Of a stretch of DNA of 18,587 bases, positions 17,791 through 18,587 are shown piece by piece. The DNA is taken from contig HG738163.1 in NCBI GenBank assembly GCA_000499405.2, positions 22,595 to 41,181 on the forward strand. The letters run 5' to 3'. The notes below the pieces were generated by a model that made no database searches, had not been told where the DNA came from, and saw nothing but the letters and a program-made list of their open reading frames with translations. This DNA comes from Onchocerca volvulus. Taxonomy: Eukaryota; Nematoda; Chromadorea; Rhabditida; Onchocercidae. The position numbers and the translations under genes are program-made. Numbering within the stretch: the first letter of the stretch is position 1; every line of letters begins with the position of its first letter.

Positions 17791-18275
17791 TCAATCTGGT
17801 AAAGTGCAAAAAAAGAAAAGAGAAAGAACATGTTTCTAGTGTTGAGGAAAAAAAAACTGATACTTTGTAATTTGATTTGTGGTTTGGTTGGATTGGAGAA
17901 TGATTCTTGCTATTATGATTCGGCTAGATCAGCATTAGGTGCGAGGAGGTATTTTGTGTCTTGTATGAGAGATGAATGCTATTAAGAAAGGTTCTACTGA
18001 TTGATTAAGAGTGATTCGTCATAACAGATCTAGCCAAATTAATTGCTGGGTTATTCTTTCCTTTGTCGCTGATAGAAAAGAATACTGTTCAAGTAAATGG
18101 TTGAATTGTTGGTGCTGTTGCGTCGCTTTGAACTATTGAACTGGAACCCTTGAACTCCGAATAACTGCTGTTGCTGCGTGATCTTTGTCGTTTATCTGTG
18201 AATTGAAGAGTTTTGGTGGTAAACATGTTTGTCATCCCTTTGAAACTGTGTCGTGCTACTTCACTTTTAGTATTT
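17791..18275. other. Helitron 5' noncoding region, no gene seen
   Basis: It has many stops in all frames and no motif. It is somewhat G/T-rich on the plus strand around 17870-17960, and I found no match in the other copies. Confidence 0.45.
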
Positions 18276-18587
18276 CTTGATCAGCGTAAAACATGACTCC
18301 ATATTCAGCAGTCACGCGATTAAAATTGTTTTGCATTCTGGCACAACTCAACTGATGATTATAGTTTCGCCGGCATGTTTTCATCCGCTCTATGACTGAA
18401 ATATGTCTTTATTGCAAGGCTCTGAAATTTAATGGAAAAACGAAAGGAATGTGTTGCGCCGCCGGAAAAATTAAACTGCCTCAATTTGAAGAACCACTAG
18501 ATTTATTAAAAATTTTGCTGGCCGGATATACCAACGAATCAAAGCGTCAAGGAATACAACTCGCATATCCAAATGACGTCGTTCGGC
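18276..18587 (+). pseudogene. Helitron N-terminal Cys segment, right copy (runs off edge)
   Basis: Frame one reads LDQRKT, stop, LHIQQSRD, stop, NCFAFWHNSTDDYSFAGMF, the counterpart of RLRSHQLRDYRLAFRYNPADNYSL in the left copy. After a frameshift just before 18392 the next frame reads MTEICLYCKALKFNGKTKGM, CCAAGKIKLPQFEEPLDLLK and YTNESKRQGI to the window end. A further shift near 18545 is implied because the family phrase IQMTSFG is in another frame. C-x2-C and CC are kept. The ATG at 18392 is internal to the family protein, not necessarily a start. Confidence 0.8.

Larger units (their letters stand above)
17647..18587 (+). mobile_element. Degenerate Helitron, right copy, 5' part
   Basis: Starting directly at TC after the previous CTAA, the DNA has the upstream repeat motif (17650-17790), about 480 bp without coding signal, then Helitron N-terminal coding from about 18276 to the window edge. 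Helitrons begin with TC, so 17647 is a candidate 5' end, but the similarity across it to other copies was not traced. The element is on the plus strand, opposite to the left and middle copies. Confidence 0.65.

Overview
The window looks like AT-rich nuclear DNA of an invertebrate, most likely a nematode. The AT content is about 70% by eye. Coding islands are sparse, two candidate introns are very short (52 and 71 nt), and the best gene start lies two bases after a trans-splice-type acceptor. Most of the recognisable coding DNA is decayed Helitron (rolling-circle transposon) sequence. No tRNA, rRNA, CRISPR array or bacterial operon was seen. The nematode call is an inference; other animals carry very similar Helitrons.

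Layout. (1) 1-1900 is the 5' half of a minus-strand Helitron. It holds an N-terminal Cys-rich segment, a linker and the start of the Rep domain, and it runs off the left edge; tandem repeats lie upstream of its coding region. (2) 2000-11690 is about 9.7 kb of gene-poor DNA. It contains a 182-bp tandem duplication, a purine-rich ~60-bp minisatellite, several short tandem repeats, a perfect 11-bp hairpin, and two small degenerate gene fragments that resemble mitochondrial ribosomal protein bL20m and the U3 snoRNP WD-repeat protein WDR3/UTP12. (3) 11691-12107 is the 5' part of an unrecognised two-exon gene with good splice sites. (4) 12222 to about 16360 is a second minus-strand Helitron with a clear 3' terminus (CTAG plus hairpin). 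Its Rep catalytic motifs can still be read, but the middle of the protein, including the helicase Walker motifs, has been deleted. (5) 16390-17646 is the 3' part of a plus-strand Helitron of the same family. It ends in hairpin plus CTAA and contains a long TTATTA-type low-complexity tract. (6) 17647-18587 is the 5' part of a third coding copy, on the plus strand, running off the right edge.

None of the three Helitron coding copies can make an intact protein as read. The left and middle copies share the same one-base frameshift at the end of one Rep segment, so they probably descend from an already broken element moved in trans, or from a duplication of one locus. The middle copy ends 114 bases beyond the last visible splice donor of the two-exon gene, so the Helitron cluster probably sits in that gene's intron or replaced its 3' part. 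I found no convincing new system; the most unusual points are the shared lesion, the internal helicase deletion, the opposed and partly palindromic 3' termini, and the two decayed housekeeping-gene fragments.
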